In this document: in pieces, positions 28,640-36,758 of the stretch | Numbering within the stretch: position 1 is the stretch's first letter | Layout of the letters: every line of letters starts with the position of its first letter | Source: Flavobacterium channae | GTDB lineage: Bacteria > Bacteroidota > Bacteroidia > Flavobacteriales > Flavobacteriaceae | Direction of reading: 5' to 3' | DNA length: 64,000 nucleotides | Assembly: GCF_021172165.1 (NCBI RefSeq) | Contig: NZ_CP089096.1 | Coordinates: 1,922,001-1,986,000 of the forward strand | Made by a program: the position numbers and the translations under genes | Notes under the pieces: generated by a model | Databases searched by the model: none | What the model was told of the DNA's origin: nothing | What the model saw: only the letters and a program-made list of their open reading frames with translations

Positions 28640-30580
28640 ATGATAAAAGTTACTTTACCCGATGGTTCGGTTAAGGAGATGGCTCAAGGAGTTACTCCGA
28701 TGGATGTTGCGAAAAGCATTAGTGAAGGATTGGCTAGAAACGTTATTTCTGCTTCCTATAATGGTACTACTATTGAAACAACCACAACCTTGACCACGGA
28801 CGGTACTCTTATATTATATACTTGGAATGACAAAGAAGGTAAAAAAGCTTTTTGGCATTCTACATCGCACGTAATGGCTCAGGCTTTAGAAGAAATTTAT
28901 CCAGGAATTAAATTAACATTAGGTCCTGCGATTGATAATGGATTCTATTACGATGTTGATTTTGGCGATAAAAAAATTACGGATGCAGATTTTAAAAAGA
29001 TTGAGGATCGCGTTTTAGAAATTTCGAGAGAGAAACACGAATTTAAAATGCGTCCGGTTTCTAAAGCAGAAGCATTAGAAGTTTATAAAGATAACGAGTA
29101 CAAAACAGAATTAATTTCGAACTTAGAAGACGGAACAATTACTTTTTGTGACCACTCTAACTTCTTCGATTTATGTCGTGGTGGACATATTCCTAACACA
29201 GGAATCATTAAAGCGATGAAAATTTTATCTGTTGCAGGTGCTTACTGGAGAGGTGATGAAAAGAACAAACAGTTAACTCGTGTTTACGGAATTTCGTTCC
29301 CAAAACAAAAAGACTTAACGGATTACTTAGAATTACTTGAAGAAGCAAAACGTAGAGATCATAGAAAACTTGGAAAAGAATTGGAATTATTCCATTTTTC
29401 ACAAAAAGTAGGTCAAGGTTTACCTTTATGGTTACCAAAAGGAGCTGCTTTACGCGATAGATTAGAGCAATTCTTGAAAAAAGCACAGAAAAAAGCAGGA
29501 TACGAACAAGTAGTTACTCCTCATATTGGAATGAAAGACTTGTATGTAACTTCTGGACACTATGCAAAATATGGTGCTGATAGTTTCCAACCAATTCATA
29601 CACCTGCTGAAGGAGAAGAGTTCTTATTAAAACCAATGAACTGTCCTCATCACTGTGAGATTTACAATGCAAGACCTTGGTCATATAAAGATTTACCTAA
29701 GCGTTATGCTGAATTTGGAACAGTTTATCGTTATGAGCAATCGGGAGAATTACATGGTTTAACTCGTGTAAGAGGATTTACTCAAGACGATGCTCACATT
29801 TTCTGTACACCAGACCAATTGGATGCTGAGTTTAAAAATGTAATTGACCTAGTATTATATGTATTTGGATCTTTAGGATTTGAAAACTTTACTGCTCAGG
29901 TTTCTGTTCGTGATTTAGACAATCCGGATAAATATATAGGTAGCGTTGAAAACTGGGAAAAAGCTGAAAATGCGATTATCAGTGCTGCAAGAGACAAAGG
30001 TTTAAATTATGTGATTGAACCAGGAGAAGCTGCTTTCTATGGCCCGAAATTGGATTTCATGGTAAAAGATGCTTTAGGTAGAAGCTGGCAATTAGGAACA
30101 ATTCAAGTAGATTACAATTTACCAGAGCGTTTTGAATTATCATATAAAGGAGCTGATGACAAGTTACATCGCCCTGTTATGATTCACCGAGCGCCTTTTG
30201 GATCAATGGAGCGTTTTATCGCGATTTTATTAGAACACACTGCAGGAAATTTCCCAATTTGGTTGATGCCAGAACAGGCTATTATCTTGTCTTTGAGTGA
30301 GAAATATGAAAATTATGCGAAAAAAGTTTTAGATTTGCTAGAAAATCACGAAATTCGCGCCCTAATTGACAACCGAAACGAAACGATTGGTAAAAAAATC
30401 AGAGAAGCGGAAATGAACAAATACCCGTTTATGCTGATTGTTGGTGAGGAAGAAGAGAAAAACGGAACCATTTCTGTGAGACAACGTGGTCAAGAAGGAA
30501 AAGGAAATATATCGGTAACTATTGAGCAATTTGCTGCAATAATTAACGAAGAAATAAACAAAACATTAAAACAATTTTAA
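28640..30580 (+). CDS. thrS: Threonine--tRNA ligase
   Basis: The 646-residue class II synthetase charges tRNA-Thr. Domains in order are TGS ('[20 protein letters not shown]', 1-60), the second additional/editing domain ('[15 protein letters not shown]' and '[14 protein letters not shown]'), the catalytic core (about 245-540), and the anticodon-binding domain ('[20 protein letters not shown]' to the end). The catalytic zinc ligand Cys335 is in 'KPMNCPHHC', motif 2 is near '[16 protein letters not shown]', and motif 3 is '[11 protein letters not shown]'. It leads a thrS-infC-rpmI-rplT cluster, the classical bacterial order. Confidence 0.97.
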   Translation: MIKVTLPDGSVKEMAQGVTPMDVAKSISEGLARNVISASYNGTTIETTTTLTTDGTLILYTWNDKEGKKAFWHSTSHVMAQALEEIYPGIKLTLGPAIDNGFYYDVDFGDKKITDADFKKIEDRVLEISREKHEFKMRPVSKAEALEVYKDNEYKTELISNLEDGTITFCDHSNFFDLCRGGHIPNTGIIKAMKILSVAGAYWRGDEKNKQLTRVYGISFPKQKDLTDYLELLEEAKRRDHRKLGKELELFHFSQKVGQGLPLWLPKGAALRDRLEQFLKKAQKKAGYEQVVTPHIGMKDLYVTSGHYAKYGADSFQPIHTPAEGEEFLLKPMNCPHHCEIYNARPWSYKDLPKRYAEFGTVYRYEQSGELHGLTRVRGFTQDDAHIFCTPDQLDAEFKNVIDLVLYVFGSLGFENFTAQVSVRDLDNPDKYIGSVENWEKAENAIISAARDKGLNYVIEPGEAAFYGPKLDFMVKDALGRSWQLGTIQVDYNLPERFELSYKGADDKLHRPVMIHRAPFGSMERFIAILLEHTAGNFPIWLMPEQAIILSLSEKYENYAKKVLDLLENHEIRALIDNRNETIGKKIREAEMNKYPFMLIVGEEEEKNGTISVRQRGQEGKGNISVTIEQFAAIINEEINKTLKQF

Positions 30581-30602
30581 GTTTAACTAAAATTTTACAG
30601 CC

Positions 30603-31157
30603 ATAGCAATTAGAAACAACAGAGGTTTTCAACCTCGCGAAGAGAAAAAAGCAGCGCACCGTATCAACAATTTGATTCGTGTTCCTGAAGTACGTTTAGT
30701 AGGCGAAAATATTGAGCCTGGAGTTTACAAAATAGCAGAAGCTCTTAGATTAGCTGAAGAGCAAGAAGTTGATTTGGTTGAAATTTCTCCAAATGCTGAA
30801 CCACCGGTTTGTAAGTTGATGGATTATGGTAAATTTTTGTACCAACAAAAAAAGAGAGATAAAGAACTTAAAGCTAAATCAACTCAAATCGTAATTAAAG
30901 AGATTCGTTTTGGACCTCAAACCGATGAGCATGATTATGAATTTAAGAAAAAGAATGCCCTTAAATTTTTACAAGATGGTGCAAAATTAAAAGCATTTGT
31001 ATTCTTTAAAGGAAGATCGATTATCTATAAAGAGCAAGGTCAAATTTTATTATTACGTTTGGCTCAAGAATTGGAAGAATATGGAAAAGTAGAAGCCATG
31101 CCAGTTTTAGAAGGAAAACGTATGATTATGTATATTGCTCCGAAAAAGAAAAAGTAA
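30603..31157 (+). CDS. infC: Translation initiation factor IF-3, probable AUA start
   Basis: IF-3 binds the 30S subunit, prevents premature 50S joining and checks the start codon. From 30603 the frame reads (M)[18 protein letters not shown]..., the normal Bacteroidota IF-3 N-terminus, for 184 residues. No ATG or GTG exists in frame: the upstream stop is at 30588-30590, and a TTG at 30672 would remove 23 conserved residues. The codon in the expected place is ATA (30603), with ATT at 30609 as an alternative. A rare start codon in infC is a known self-regulation device in E. coli (AUU), because IF-3 rejects such codons. The gene is 22 nt downstream of thrS. Confidence 0.9.
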   Translation: MAIRNNRGFQPREEKKAAHRINNLIRVPEVRLVGENIEPGVYKIAEALRLAEEQEVDLVEISPNAEPPVCKLMDYGKFLYQQKKRDKELKAKSTQIVIKEIRFGPQTDEHDYEFKKKNALKFLQDGAKLKAFVFFKGRSIIYKEQGQILLLRLAQELEEYGKVEAMPVLEGKRMIMYIAPKKKK

Positions 31158-31225
31158 GCAGTTAGCAGTCGCAGTGTTCAGTAGTTAATCTGAAAACAGA
31201 GACTGAAAACTAAAAAATAATAAGT
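31158..31225. repeat. Word-array hairpin (CAGT/ACTG words) after infC
   Basis: The left half is built from GCAGT/TCAGT words and the right half from CTGAAAAC/GACTGAAAAC words, so the halves are roughly complementary and can fold into an imperfect hairpin. The same words occur at 54223-54289. It begins directly after the infC stop. Confidence 0.7.
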
Positions 31226-31252
31226 AAGATAGATTATAAATACAGGAAGAAA

Positions 31253-31450
31253 ATGCCTAAAATGAAAACAAAATCTAGTGCTAAGAAACGATTCAAAGTT
31301 ACTGGCTCTGGAAAAATCAAGAGAAAACACGCTTTTAAAAGTCACATTTTGACTAAAAAATCTAAAAAGCGTAAATTAGCTTTAACTCACTCTACATTGG
31401 TTCACCCAACAGATGAGAGAAGCATTAAACAACAATTGAATATTATTTAA
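31253..31450 (+). CDS. rpmI: 50S ribosomal protein L35
   Basis: The 65-residue, very basic protein begins '[20 protein letters not shown]' and contains '[17 protein letters not shown]', both L35 hallmarks. It is a late-assembly component of the large subunit. It lies between infC and rplT as in most bacteria, and is probably co-transcribed with both. Confidence 0.97.
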   Translation: MPKMKTKSSAKKRFKVTGSGKIKRKHAFKSHILTKKSKKRKLALTHSTLVHPTDERSIKQQLNII

Positions 31451-31491
31451 TTAGTTGTTTGGTTAAAACAATTTAGTAACCCTGGAGTGGG

Positions 31492-31560
31492 CTGAATGAA
31501 GAACAAAGTTAAAAGTACAAAGTATAAAGTATGATGTTCTACGTTTAAAAGTGTTGAGAA
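31492..31560. repeat. Word-array repeat between rpmI and rplT
   Basis: The words AAAGTTAAAAGTACAAAGT and ATAAAGTATGA repeat with small changes inside the rpmI-rplT spacer (31500-31532). Flanking bases such as CCTGGAGTGGGCTGA look like unrelated leader sequence. Confidence 0.55.
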
Positions 31561-31590
31561 ACCGCCTTACTTCAAAAAACATTTAAAATT

Positions 31591-31935
31591 ATGCCAAGAG
31601 CAACAAATTCAGTAGCTACTAAAGCTAGAAAAAAAAGAGTATTAAAACAAGCCAAAGGTTTCTTTGGAAGACGTAAAAACGTTTGGACTGTAGCTAAAAA
31701 CGCGGTAGAAAAAGCAATGGCTTATGCTTACCGTGATAGAAAACAAAATAAAAGAAATTTCCGTGCTTTATGGATTACGCGTATCAATGCTGGTGCACGT
31801 TTACATGGTATGAGTTATTCTCAATTTATGGGTAAAATCAAAGCTAACAACATCGAATTGAACCGTAAAGTTCTTGCTGATTTAGCTATGAACCACCCAG
31901 AAGCTTTCACAGCTATCGTTAACAAAATTAAATAA
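31591..31935 (+). CDS. rplT: 50S ribosomal protein L20
   Basis: The 114-residue basic protein starts '[20 protein letters not shown]' and has '[20 protein letters not shown]' and '[20 protein letters not shown]', which define L20. It binds 23S rRNA early in assembly and in other bacteria represses its own operon. It is the last gene of the thrS-rplT cluster and a strong terminator follows. Confidence 0.97.
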   Translation: MPRATNSVATKARKKRVLKQAKGFFGRRKNVWTVAKNAVEKAMAYAYRDRKQNKRNFRALWITRINAGARLHGMSYSQFMGKIKANNIELNRKVLADLAMNHPEAFTAIVNKIK

Positions 31936-31970
31936 TTACGTCTAACTCAGTTTATCTTACTTATATATTA

Positions 31971-31998
31971 AACCCCGATGAAAATCGGGGTTTTTTAT
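31971..31998 (+). terminator. Terminator of the infC-rpmI-rplT operon
   Basis: AACCCCGAT (31971-31979) pairs with ATCGGGGTT (31984-31992) around a 4-nt loop, followed by a T-run. Confidence 0.9.
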
Positions 31999-32067
31999 TT
32001 GCAGTGTGTTTGGATTGTTGGAACGAATGTGATTCCGCACTATCGGGATTTTGCGCAATCTGGCTTT

Positions 32068-32595
32068 TTAAAAAGTTTCTTTTGGATGCACGTACTTTTT
32101 AGCATTGCCGCCATATAATTTTATCAAATGAAATAAGGCTTTTTCCATTCTCATCGGTAAATCATCTTTTTTAAACGATTTATCCAAAGTTAATGTTAGA
32201 AAATATTTTTTATTTTTCCCTTCTATTTTCCACCTTCCACCTTGTCTTTCAGGAATAAAATTACCGGACACATATTTTCCATGCTCAATACAATTTTGAT
32301 TGACTTTACATATTAATTCAATATGATATCTTTCACTTTTTATTTTTTCACCTGTATACTCAATAAAAATTTCTGATATGTCTTTTAAACTTATTTTTTG
32401 ATAAGTTATCTCGTCTGTATTTTGAGTCATTACATATAAATTACCATTGTCAAATAAAAGAGTATTATTCTTTTCAAAATAAATATCTGATTTATAAAAA
32501 TCATATTTTGATGCAATCCATTCTTCTGTCTCTTTTTTACTTTGACCAAAACTAAAATTGAAAAATAAAATTGAAATTAAAAGTATTTTTTTCAT
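32068..32595 (-). CDS. Secreted hypothetical protein
   Basis: The 175-residue protein has a signal peptide ('MKKILLISILFFNFSFGQ'). The mature part is mixed charged and beta-rich, with two cysteines ('ELICKVNQNCIEHGKY') likely to form a disulfide, and a C-terminal helix ('RMEKALFHLIKLYGGNAKKY'). I recognise no family. It stands alone, convergent with the L20 operon. Confidence 0.7.
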   Translation of the reverse strand: MKKILLISILFFNFSFGQSKKETEEWIASKYDFYKSDIYFEKNNTLLFDNGNLYVMTQNTDEITYQKISLKDISEIFIEYTGEKIKSERYHIELICKVNQNCIEHGKYVSGNFIPERQGGRWKIEGKNKKYFLTLTLDKSFKKDDLPMRMEKALFHLIKLYGGNAKKYVHPKETF

Positions 32596-32759
32596 ATGTG
32601 ATTATATTATTAAAAAAATTATTTTTTTTCAAGAAGCATAGAACTTAATAAATCTTTCATTATTATGTTAATAATATTGTAAGCTTCAAACAAATGACAT
32701 TTCAATATCAAATATATTAAAAATTCTGTTATGTTATTTAATTGTTTAAAACTAAAATT

Positions 32760-33215
32760 CTATTCTATATTTTTCATTATACAATGTTTATGCGAAAATT
32801 TCTGTTTGTTTATTGGTTTATACTCGTTTGATTTTTTTGATAATGAAAGGCCTAAAGCTATTAAAGAAATTATTATTGGTAAAATCCATGCCAAACGCTG
32901 TAGAAATTGATTTGCAGATTTATCCCTGACTTCTTTAGAAAAACTGTTTGTTTTAATTTTCATAAATCCTTCATAACTTAAAGTTACTTTTCCATCACCA
33001 GGACTAATTATAACTAAGTCTAATTTTCGTAGATACTCGATTGCATGTTGAGAGTCAACTAAAAGATCTGAACTAAATAAAACATTCCCTTTTTTACCAA
33101 AAAGCTCTATTGGTGTCAATTCATTTTGAATTTCCTGAATTGAAAATGATTTTCCAAAATCCTTTGCAAGAATTTCAAGAATTTTATCTAAATATTGTGC
33201 AGGTTTTGAGTTCAT
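32760..33215 (-). CDS. Hypothetical protein with winged-helix-like domain and one membrane segment
   Basis: I use the ATG at 33215 ('MNSKPAQYLDKILEILAKDF'); the frame extends to 33272, but the extra residues are hydrophobic and atypical. Residues 1-90 look like a small helix-turn-helix fold ('FSIQEIQNELTPIELFGKKG', 'AIEYLRKLDLVIISPGDGKV'). A transmembrane helix follows ('LAWILPIIISLIALGLSL', about 110-128), then a short basic tail. It may be a membrane-tethered sensor or a defence-type accessory protein; the function is not known. Confidence 0.6.
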   Translation of the reverse strand: MNSKPAQYLDKILEILAKDFGKSFSIQEIQNELTPIELFGKKGNVLFSSDLLVDSQHAIEYLRKLDLVIISPGDGKVTLSYEGFMKIKTNSFSKEVRDKSANQFLQRLAWILPIIISLIALGLSLSKKSNEYKPINKQKFSHKHCIMKNIE

Positions 33216-33399
33216 AAAATCATAAATTTTGTTCAAAATAAAAGTAAAAAATAATCTTTTCGACAAAATCAAACCAACTTATTATTTTTAAATGTATTAA
33301 TCTGATTAAGTAAAAAAACAGCAATATACTAAAATTCATTCAAATCATTTTATGCAATTATAAAACTCCTTTCTTCTACTCATTTAAATTGCAAAACGC

Positions 33400-33407
33400 T
33401 AACTTTG
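33400..33407 (+). promoter_or_regulatory. rlmF -7 promoter element
   Basis: TAACTTTG matches TAnnTTTG exactly and ends 17 nt before the TTG start codon of rlmF, supporting that start. Confidence 0.6.
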
Positions 33408-33424
33408 CATAAAACACTTACAAT

Positions 33425-34330
33425 TTGAATACTACCAAAACCATAACCGGCTTTCATCCGAAAAACAAACACCACGGCAAATATGATTTCAAAACTTTAA
33501 TTGCGGCTAATCCTGATTTAGCGCCATTTGTTGCGATAAATGAATTTGGCACCGAAACGATTGATTTTGCGAATCCAGATGCGGTGAAAATGTTAAACAA
33601 AGCGTTGTTGTTGCATTATTATGATTTGAAAAATTGGGATATTCCAAAAGGTTTTCTTTGTCCGCCTATTCCAGGACGAGCGGAATATATTCATCAAGTT
33701 GCCGATGTTTTAGAAGATACGTATGGCACGATTCAAACCAAGCACAAAATTCGCATTCTAGATGTCGGAATTGGAGCGAATTGCATTTATCCGATTATTG
33801 GTGTATCGGAATACGATTGGCGTTTTGTGGGTAGCGAAGTCGACAAACAAGCTTTTGAAGCGGCTCAGGAAAATATCAATTCGAATCAAAAATTAAAAGA
33901 AAACGTTACGTTGCGATTGCAAACTTCTAAACGAAATATTTTCAAGAATATCATTCTTCCAGAAGATCAATTTGATATGACGATTTGTAATCCGCCTTTC
34001 CATAGTTCAAAGGAAGAAGCGAATAAAGGCACGATTCGAAAAAACAAGAATTTAGGTATTGAAGATTCGAAAAAACCTACGTTAAACTTTGGTGGTGTAA
34101 ATAACGAGTTGTGGTGCGAAGGTGGCGAATTAGCGTTCATCAGTAATATGATTTATGAAAGTGTGCATTTTAAAGCGCAAGTAAAATGGTTTTCGTCGTT
34201 AGTTTCGAAAAAGGATAATTTGAAACCGTTGCTTTCACATCTTAAAAAAGTAAAAGCTACATACCAAATTACAGAAATGAAACACGGAAATAAAGTGAGT
34301 AGAATTTTGTTTTGGACGTTTAAGGAGTAA
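33425..34330 (+). CDS. rlmF: 23S rRNA (adenine(1618)-N6)-methyltransferase
   Basis: RlmF methylates A1618 of 23S rRNA using SAM. The 301-residue protein has the family start ('TGFHPKNKHHGKYDFKTLIA'), SAM motif I 'ILDVGIGANCIYP' (111-123), and the N6-adenine catalytic motif NPPF (189-192, 'CNPPFHSSKEEA'). Length and motifs match the family. The start codon is TTG (33425-33427): an in-frame stop lies at 33410-33412, no ATG is available, and the -7 box is 17 nt upstream. Confidence 0.93.
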   Translation: MNTTKTITGFHPKNKHHGKYDFKTLIAANPDLAPFVAINEFGTETIDFANPDAVKMLNKALLLHYYDLKNWDIPKGFLCPPIPGRAEYIHQVADVLEDTYGTIQTKHKIRILDVGIGANCIYPIIGVSEYDWRFVGSEVDKQAFEAAQENINSNQKLKENVTLRLQTSKRNIFKNIILPEDQFDMTICNPPFHSSKEEANKGTIRKNKNLGIEDSKKPTLNFGGVNNELWCEGGELAFISNMIYESVHFKAQVKWFSSLVSKKDNLKPLLSHLKKVKATYQITEMKHGNKVSRILFWTFKE

Positions 34331-34353
34331 AAAAAAATTAAATGTTTCTATAG

Positions 34354-34416
34354 TTCTCGATACATTTTGTATTTATAAATCTTAGGATTTACAAATACAA
34401 AACACTCGAAGTGACG
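34354..34416. repeat. Interspersed hairpin repeat (TTCTCGATACA ... ACTCGAAGTGACG)
   Basis: The outer borders TTCTCGATACA (34354-34364) and ACTCGAAGTGACG (34404-34416) match a repeat I know from flavobacterial intergenic regions. Inside are perfect arms TTTTGTATTT (34365-34374) / AAATACAAAA (34393-34402) and TAAATC (34376-34381) / GATTTA (34386-34391), forming a long hairpin. Confidence 0.7.
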
Positions 34417-34444
34417 TAAGAGTAATATATTAACAAATAACATT

Positions 34445-34912
34445 ATGCAAGAATTACATAAGCTTTTAGATCAATTACAATCGGATATTTCGTCTTTTGA
34501 CAAAGTGAATTTAGCGGTTTCTTCGGGAAGTGTGGGTTGGCATATTGCTCATAGCTTAAAAACGATTGACCAAATTGTAACGGCTTGTAAACATTCGAAC
34601 CCATCGGAATATCAATGGCATTTTAATTTTAAACGCTTTTTGATTATGTCAGTAGCGAAAAAGATTCCAAGAGGAAAAGCAAAAGCTCCAAAAATCGTTA
34701 GACCTGAAGGCGATATTACTATAGAAACTTTACACCTAAGTTTGAAGAAAGTAAATGAAAACTTAATGAATTGGGAAAGTTTGGATAAGAATGCTCATTT
34801 TCCGCATCCTTATTTTGGGATTTTAAACAAGAAGGAAACAGAAAACTTTCTAGTATTGCACACCAAACATCACTTGCTTATTATTAATGATATTTTGAAA
34901 GCATCAATTTAA
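34445..34912 (+). CDS. DUF1569/DinB-like four-helix protein
   Basis: The 155-residue protein is helical, with histidines placed as in DinB-like metal-binding bundles: 'VGWHIAHSLKTIDQIV' (His about 33 and 36), 'AHFPHPYFGIL' and 'VLHTKHHLLIINDIL' near the C-terminus. DUF1569 proteins belong to this superfamily and may be thiol-dependent or metal-dependent enzymes; the substrate is unknown. There is no signal peptide. It lies downstream of rlmF but is separated from it by a repeat hairpin. Confidence 0.75.
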   Translation: MQELHKLLDQLQSDISSFDKVNLAVSSGSVGWHIAHSLKTIDQIVTACKHSNPSEYQWHFNFKRFLIMSVAKKIPRGKAKAPKIVRPEGDITIETLHLSLKKVNENLMNWESLDKNAHFPHPYFGILNKKETENFLVLHTKHHLLIINDILKASI

Positions 34913-34920
34913 AACATAAA

Positions 34921-34970
34921 TGATGTTTAGTATTAGAACTATTAGTACTAATAACAGCACTAACATTTTG
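34921..34970. repeat. Word-array hairpin with TATTAGTACTAATA palindrome
   Basis: The words TTAGTATTAG, TATTAGTACTAATA and CACTAAC are repeated in both orientations. The central 14 bp (34940-34953) are a perfect palindrome. The array follows directly after the DUF1569 gene stop. Confidence 0.55.
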
Positions 34971-35086
34971 TAATTATATATCTTCAAATGACTCAAAATA
35001 TTAATTTTTAGTACCATAAAGTTAATTTTAAATAAAATTCAGAATTCAAATTTGGTACGAAATGCAGTATTTTGTATACGAATAAC

Positions 35087-35118
35087 AAAAAAAGCTACTT
35101 AATTGTAGCCTTTTTTTT
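35087..35118. terminator. Bidirectional terminator between convergent genes
   Basis: AAAAAGCTAC and GTAGCCTTTTTT form a stem around TTAATT, with A and T runs on either side. It lies between the DUF1569 gene (+) and the gene at 35128-36405 (-). Confidence 0.75.
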
Positions 35119-35127
35119 AATAATTAA

Positions 35128-36405
35128 TTATGTTTTTAGCTTTTTCTTTCTAGCTGCAGGAAATAAAACATTGTTCAAAATTAAACGATAACCTGGAGAA
35201 TTTGGATGTAAATCTAAAACAGTTGGCGCGTCTCCTACTCTATGTTGGTAATCTTCTGGATCGTGACCACCATAAAAAGTAAACATTCCTTTTCCTTTTG
35301 TTCCATGAATGTAACGTGCTTCACCATTAATCTTACACTCTCCCATTACCAAAACATTTGATTTAATTTTTTCAGGATCAAAAGCTGTGGTTTGTCCCAT
35401 GAAACCTTTGATTAATTGTGTATGATTCTGACATAGCATTGTAGGAATTGGATCCCATTTTGCAGAATATTCCATTAATGTAAAATAATCTTTATCCATA
35501 CTAAACGAACCTTTCCCATGTTCATCGGTAGTATCGATATCCGAAAACTCATAAACGATAGGATTTCTTTCCAAAGTATAATTTTTGAATGCAAATGTAT
35601 TGTAGTAGTCAATTCTAGATTGATAATTAGCTTCCGAATCATCTCCATCAAACATTGGTTCGCAAATATCAACACCATCAGCCGAAAGTGCTATATCAAA
35701 ACTATCCGTTGCCGAACACATTGCAAACATGAATCCGCCACCAATAACAAAATCTCTTATTTTCTTTGCAACAGCTAACTTTTCTTCTGAAACTTTATTA
35801 TAACCCAACTTTTTAGCCAAAGCTTCTGATTCTGCTTTTTGTTGAATATACCAAGGCGTATTTCTATAGTTTCCAAAAAATTTACCATATTGACCAGTAA
35901 AATCTTCATGATGTAAATGCAACCAATCATAAAGCAACAATTGATCTGACAATACTTCTTCATCATAGATTTCAGTGTATGGAATTTCTGCATAAGTTAA
36001 TACCATAGTAACGGCATCATCCCAAGGTTGTTTCCCTTTAGGTGTATAAACTGCTATTTTTGGAGCTTTCTCTAATACAACTGTTTCCATATTTTGAGAA
36101 GGCGAACTTATATCTTCTAATATTGAATTAGCAGCCGCATCTGATAAAACTTCAAAAGTAACACCGCGAATTTGGCATTCTTTTCTAATTTCAGGTGCAT
36201 CTGGCAATAAAAAAGAACCGCCTCTATAATTTAAAAGCCAGCTTACTTTGTAACTTTTATCTAAAGCCCAATAAGTAATTCCGTATGCTTTTAAGTGATT
36301 TTGTTGTCCTTCGGCTTCCATAGGAAGTAAAACAAAGGAAGCCTTGCTTGTTAATGAGCAAAGAAAAAACAACAATATATATAAGCTTAAGGCTTTAAAT
36401 TTCAT
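35128..36405 (-). CDS. Secreted protein commonly named 'asparagine synthetase B' in Flavobacteriaceae; glutamine-amidotransferase-like fold
   Basis: The 425-residue protein has a signal peptide ('MKFKALSLYILLFFLCSLTS'). Features include 'NHLKAYGITYWALDKSYKVS', 'YNWLHLHHEDFTGQYG'-type and 'GGFMFAMCSATDSFDIALSA' segments, and a C-terminal 'GKGMFTFYGGHDPEDYQHRV'. Close relatives are usually named asparagine synthetase B in databases (from memory). The visible sequence has neither the N-terminal Cys of AsnB nor an ATP-pyrophosphatase SGGxDS motif, and an exported protein could not readily use ATP. A better description is an exported protein with a class I glutamine-amidotransferase-like or DUF4159-like fold. 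It is monocistronic. Confidence 0.7.
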   Translation of the reverse strand: MKFKALSLYILLFFLCSLTSKASFVLLPMEAEGQQNHLKAYGITYWALDKSYKVSWLLNYRGGSFLLPDAPEIRKECQIRGVTFEVLSDAAANSILEDISSPSQNMETVVLEKAPKIAVYTPKGKQPWDDAVTMVLTYAEIPYTEIYDEEVLSDQLLLYDWLHLHHEDFTGQYGKFFGNYRNTPWYIQQKAESEALAKKLGYNKVSEEKLAVAKKIRDFVIGGGFMFAMCSATDSFDIALSADGVDICEPMFDGDDSEANYQSRIDYYNTFAFKNYTLERNPIVYEFSDIDTTDEHGKGSFSMDKDYFTLMEYSAKWDPIPTMLCQNHTQLIKGFMGQTTAFDPEKIKSNVLVMGECKINGEARYIHGTKGKGMFTFYGGHDPEDYQHRVGDAPTVLDLHPNSPGYRLILNNVLFPAARKKKLKT

Positions 36406-36476
36406 GGTTTCGTAATATAATTGGACTAATTTAAAACATTTCTAGCAAATAACATTTATTGAAATGTTAAAGTACC

Positions 36477-36540
36477 ACCCCCGTAAATTTACCTGGTTAC
36501 CCCCGTAAAATTACCTGGTTTGAAAATCAGGTATTTTTAC
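36477..36540. promoter_or_regulatory. Three GTA-N4-TAC elements in tandem (candidate LuxR-type regulator sites)
   Basis: Two 22-bp direct repeats (36477-36498 and 36499-36520, one mismatch) each begin ACCCCC and end CTGGTT. They contain GTAAATTTAC (perfect palindrome) and GTAAAATTAC. A third related GTATTTTTAC lies at 36531-36540. They sit just upstream of the promoter of a small membrane-protein gene and near a LuxR-type response regulator gene. Confidence 0.65.
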
Positions 36541-36565
36541 TCTTACACAGGATTTTTTTTTGCTT

Positions 36566-36573
36566 TAGCTTTG
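36566..36573 (+). promoter_or_regulatory. -7 element for the 45-residue membrane peptide gene
   Basis: TAGCTTTG matches TAnnTTTG exactly, 24 nt before the ATG at 36598. The three GTA-N4-TAC elements lie about 26-90 nt upstream of it. Confidence 0.6.
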
Positions 36574-36597
36574 ACTTATATCAAAATAGAAAAAAAG

Positions 36598-36735
36598 ATG
36601 GACGCAAACAGCAGTAATTTATCGCTAATAAACTCAAGAGAAATGAAATTATTAAAGAAAATCGGATATATTGTTCTTATTGTAACTATCCTAGCATATT
36701 TTATTTTAGTATTTCAATTCTGCAGAAATTATTAA
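36598..36735 (+). CDS. 45-residue single-pass membrane protein
   Basis: I choose the ATG at 36598 ('MDANSSNLSLINSREMKLLK') because it lies 24 nt after a perfect -7 box. A longer frame from 36520 would begin inside the repeated operator and upstream of the transcription start. The peptide has a polar N-terminus and one transmembrane helix ('IGYIVLIVTILAYFILVFQF', about 22-41). It stands alone behind a distinctive control region and may be the target of the neighbouring two-component system (inference). Confidence 0.6.
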   Translation: MDANSSNLSLINSREMKLLKKIGYIVLIVTILAYFILVFQFCRNY

Positions 36736-36758
36736 TTTCTTAAACAAAATACTACCTT

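Noticed and set aside
28530..28640. A T-box or other riboswitch for thrS
   Set aside because: The promoter at 28589-28619 leaves a leader of about 13 nt; the upstream palindrome is not transcribed with thrS.
31158..31225. Regularly spaced repeats that could suggest a CRISPR array
   Set aside because: The units are only 6-9 nt, vary, and have no unique spacers; no cas genes are nearby.
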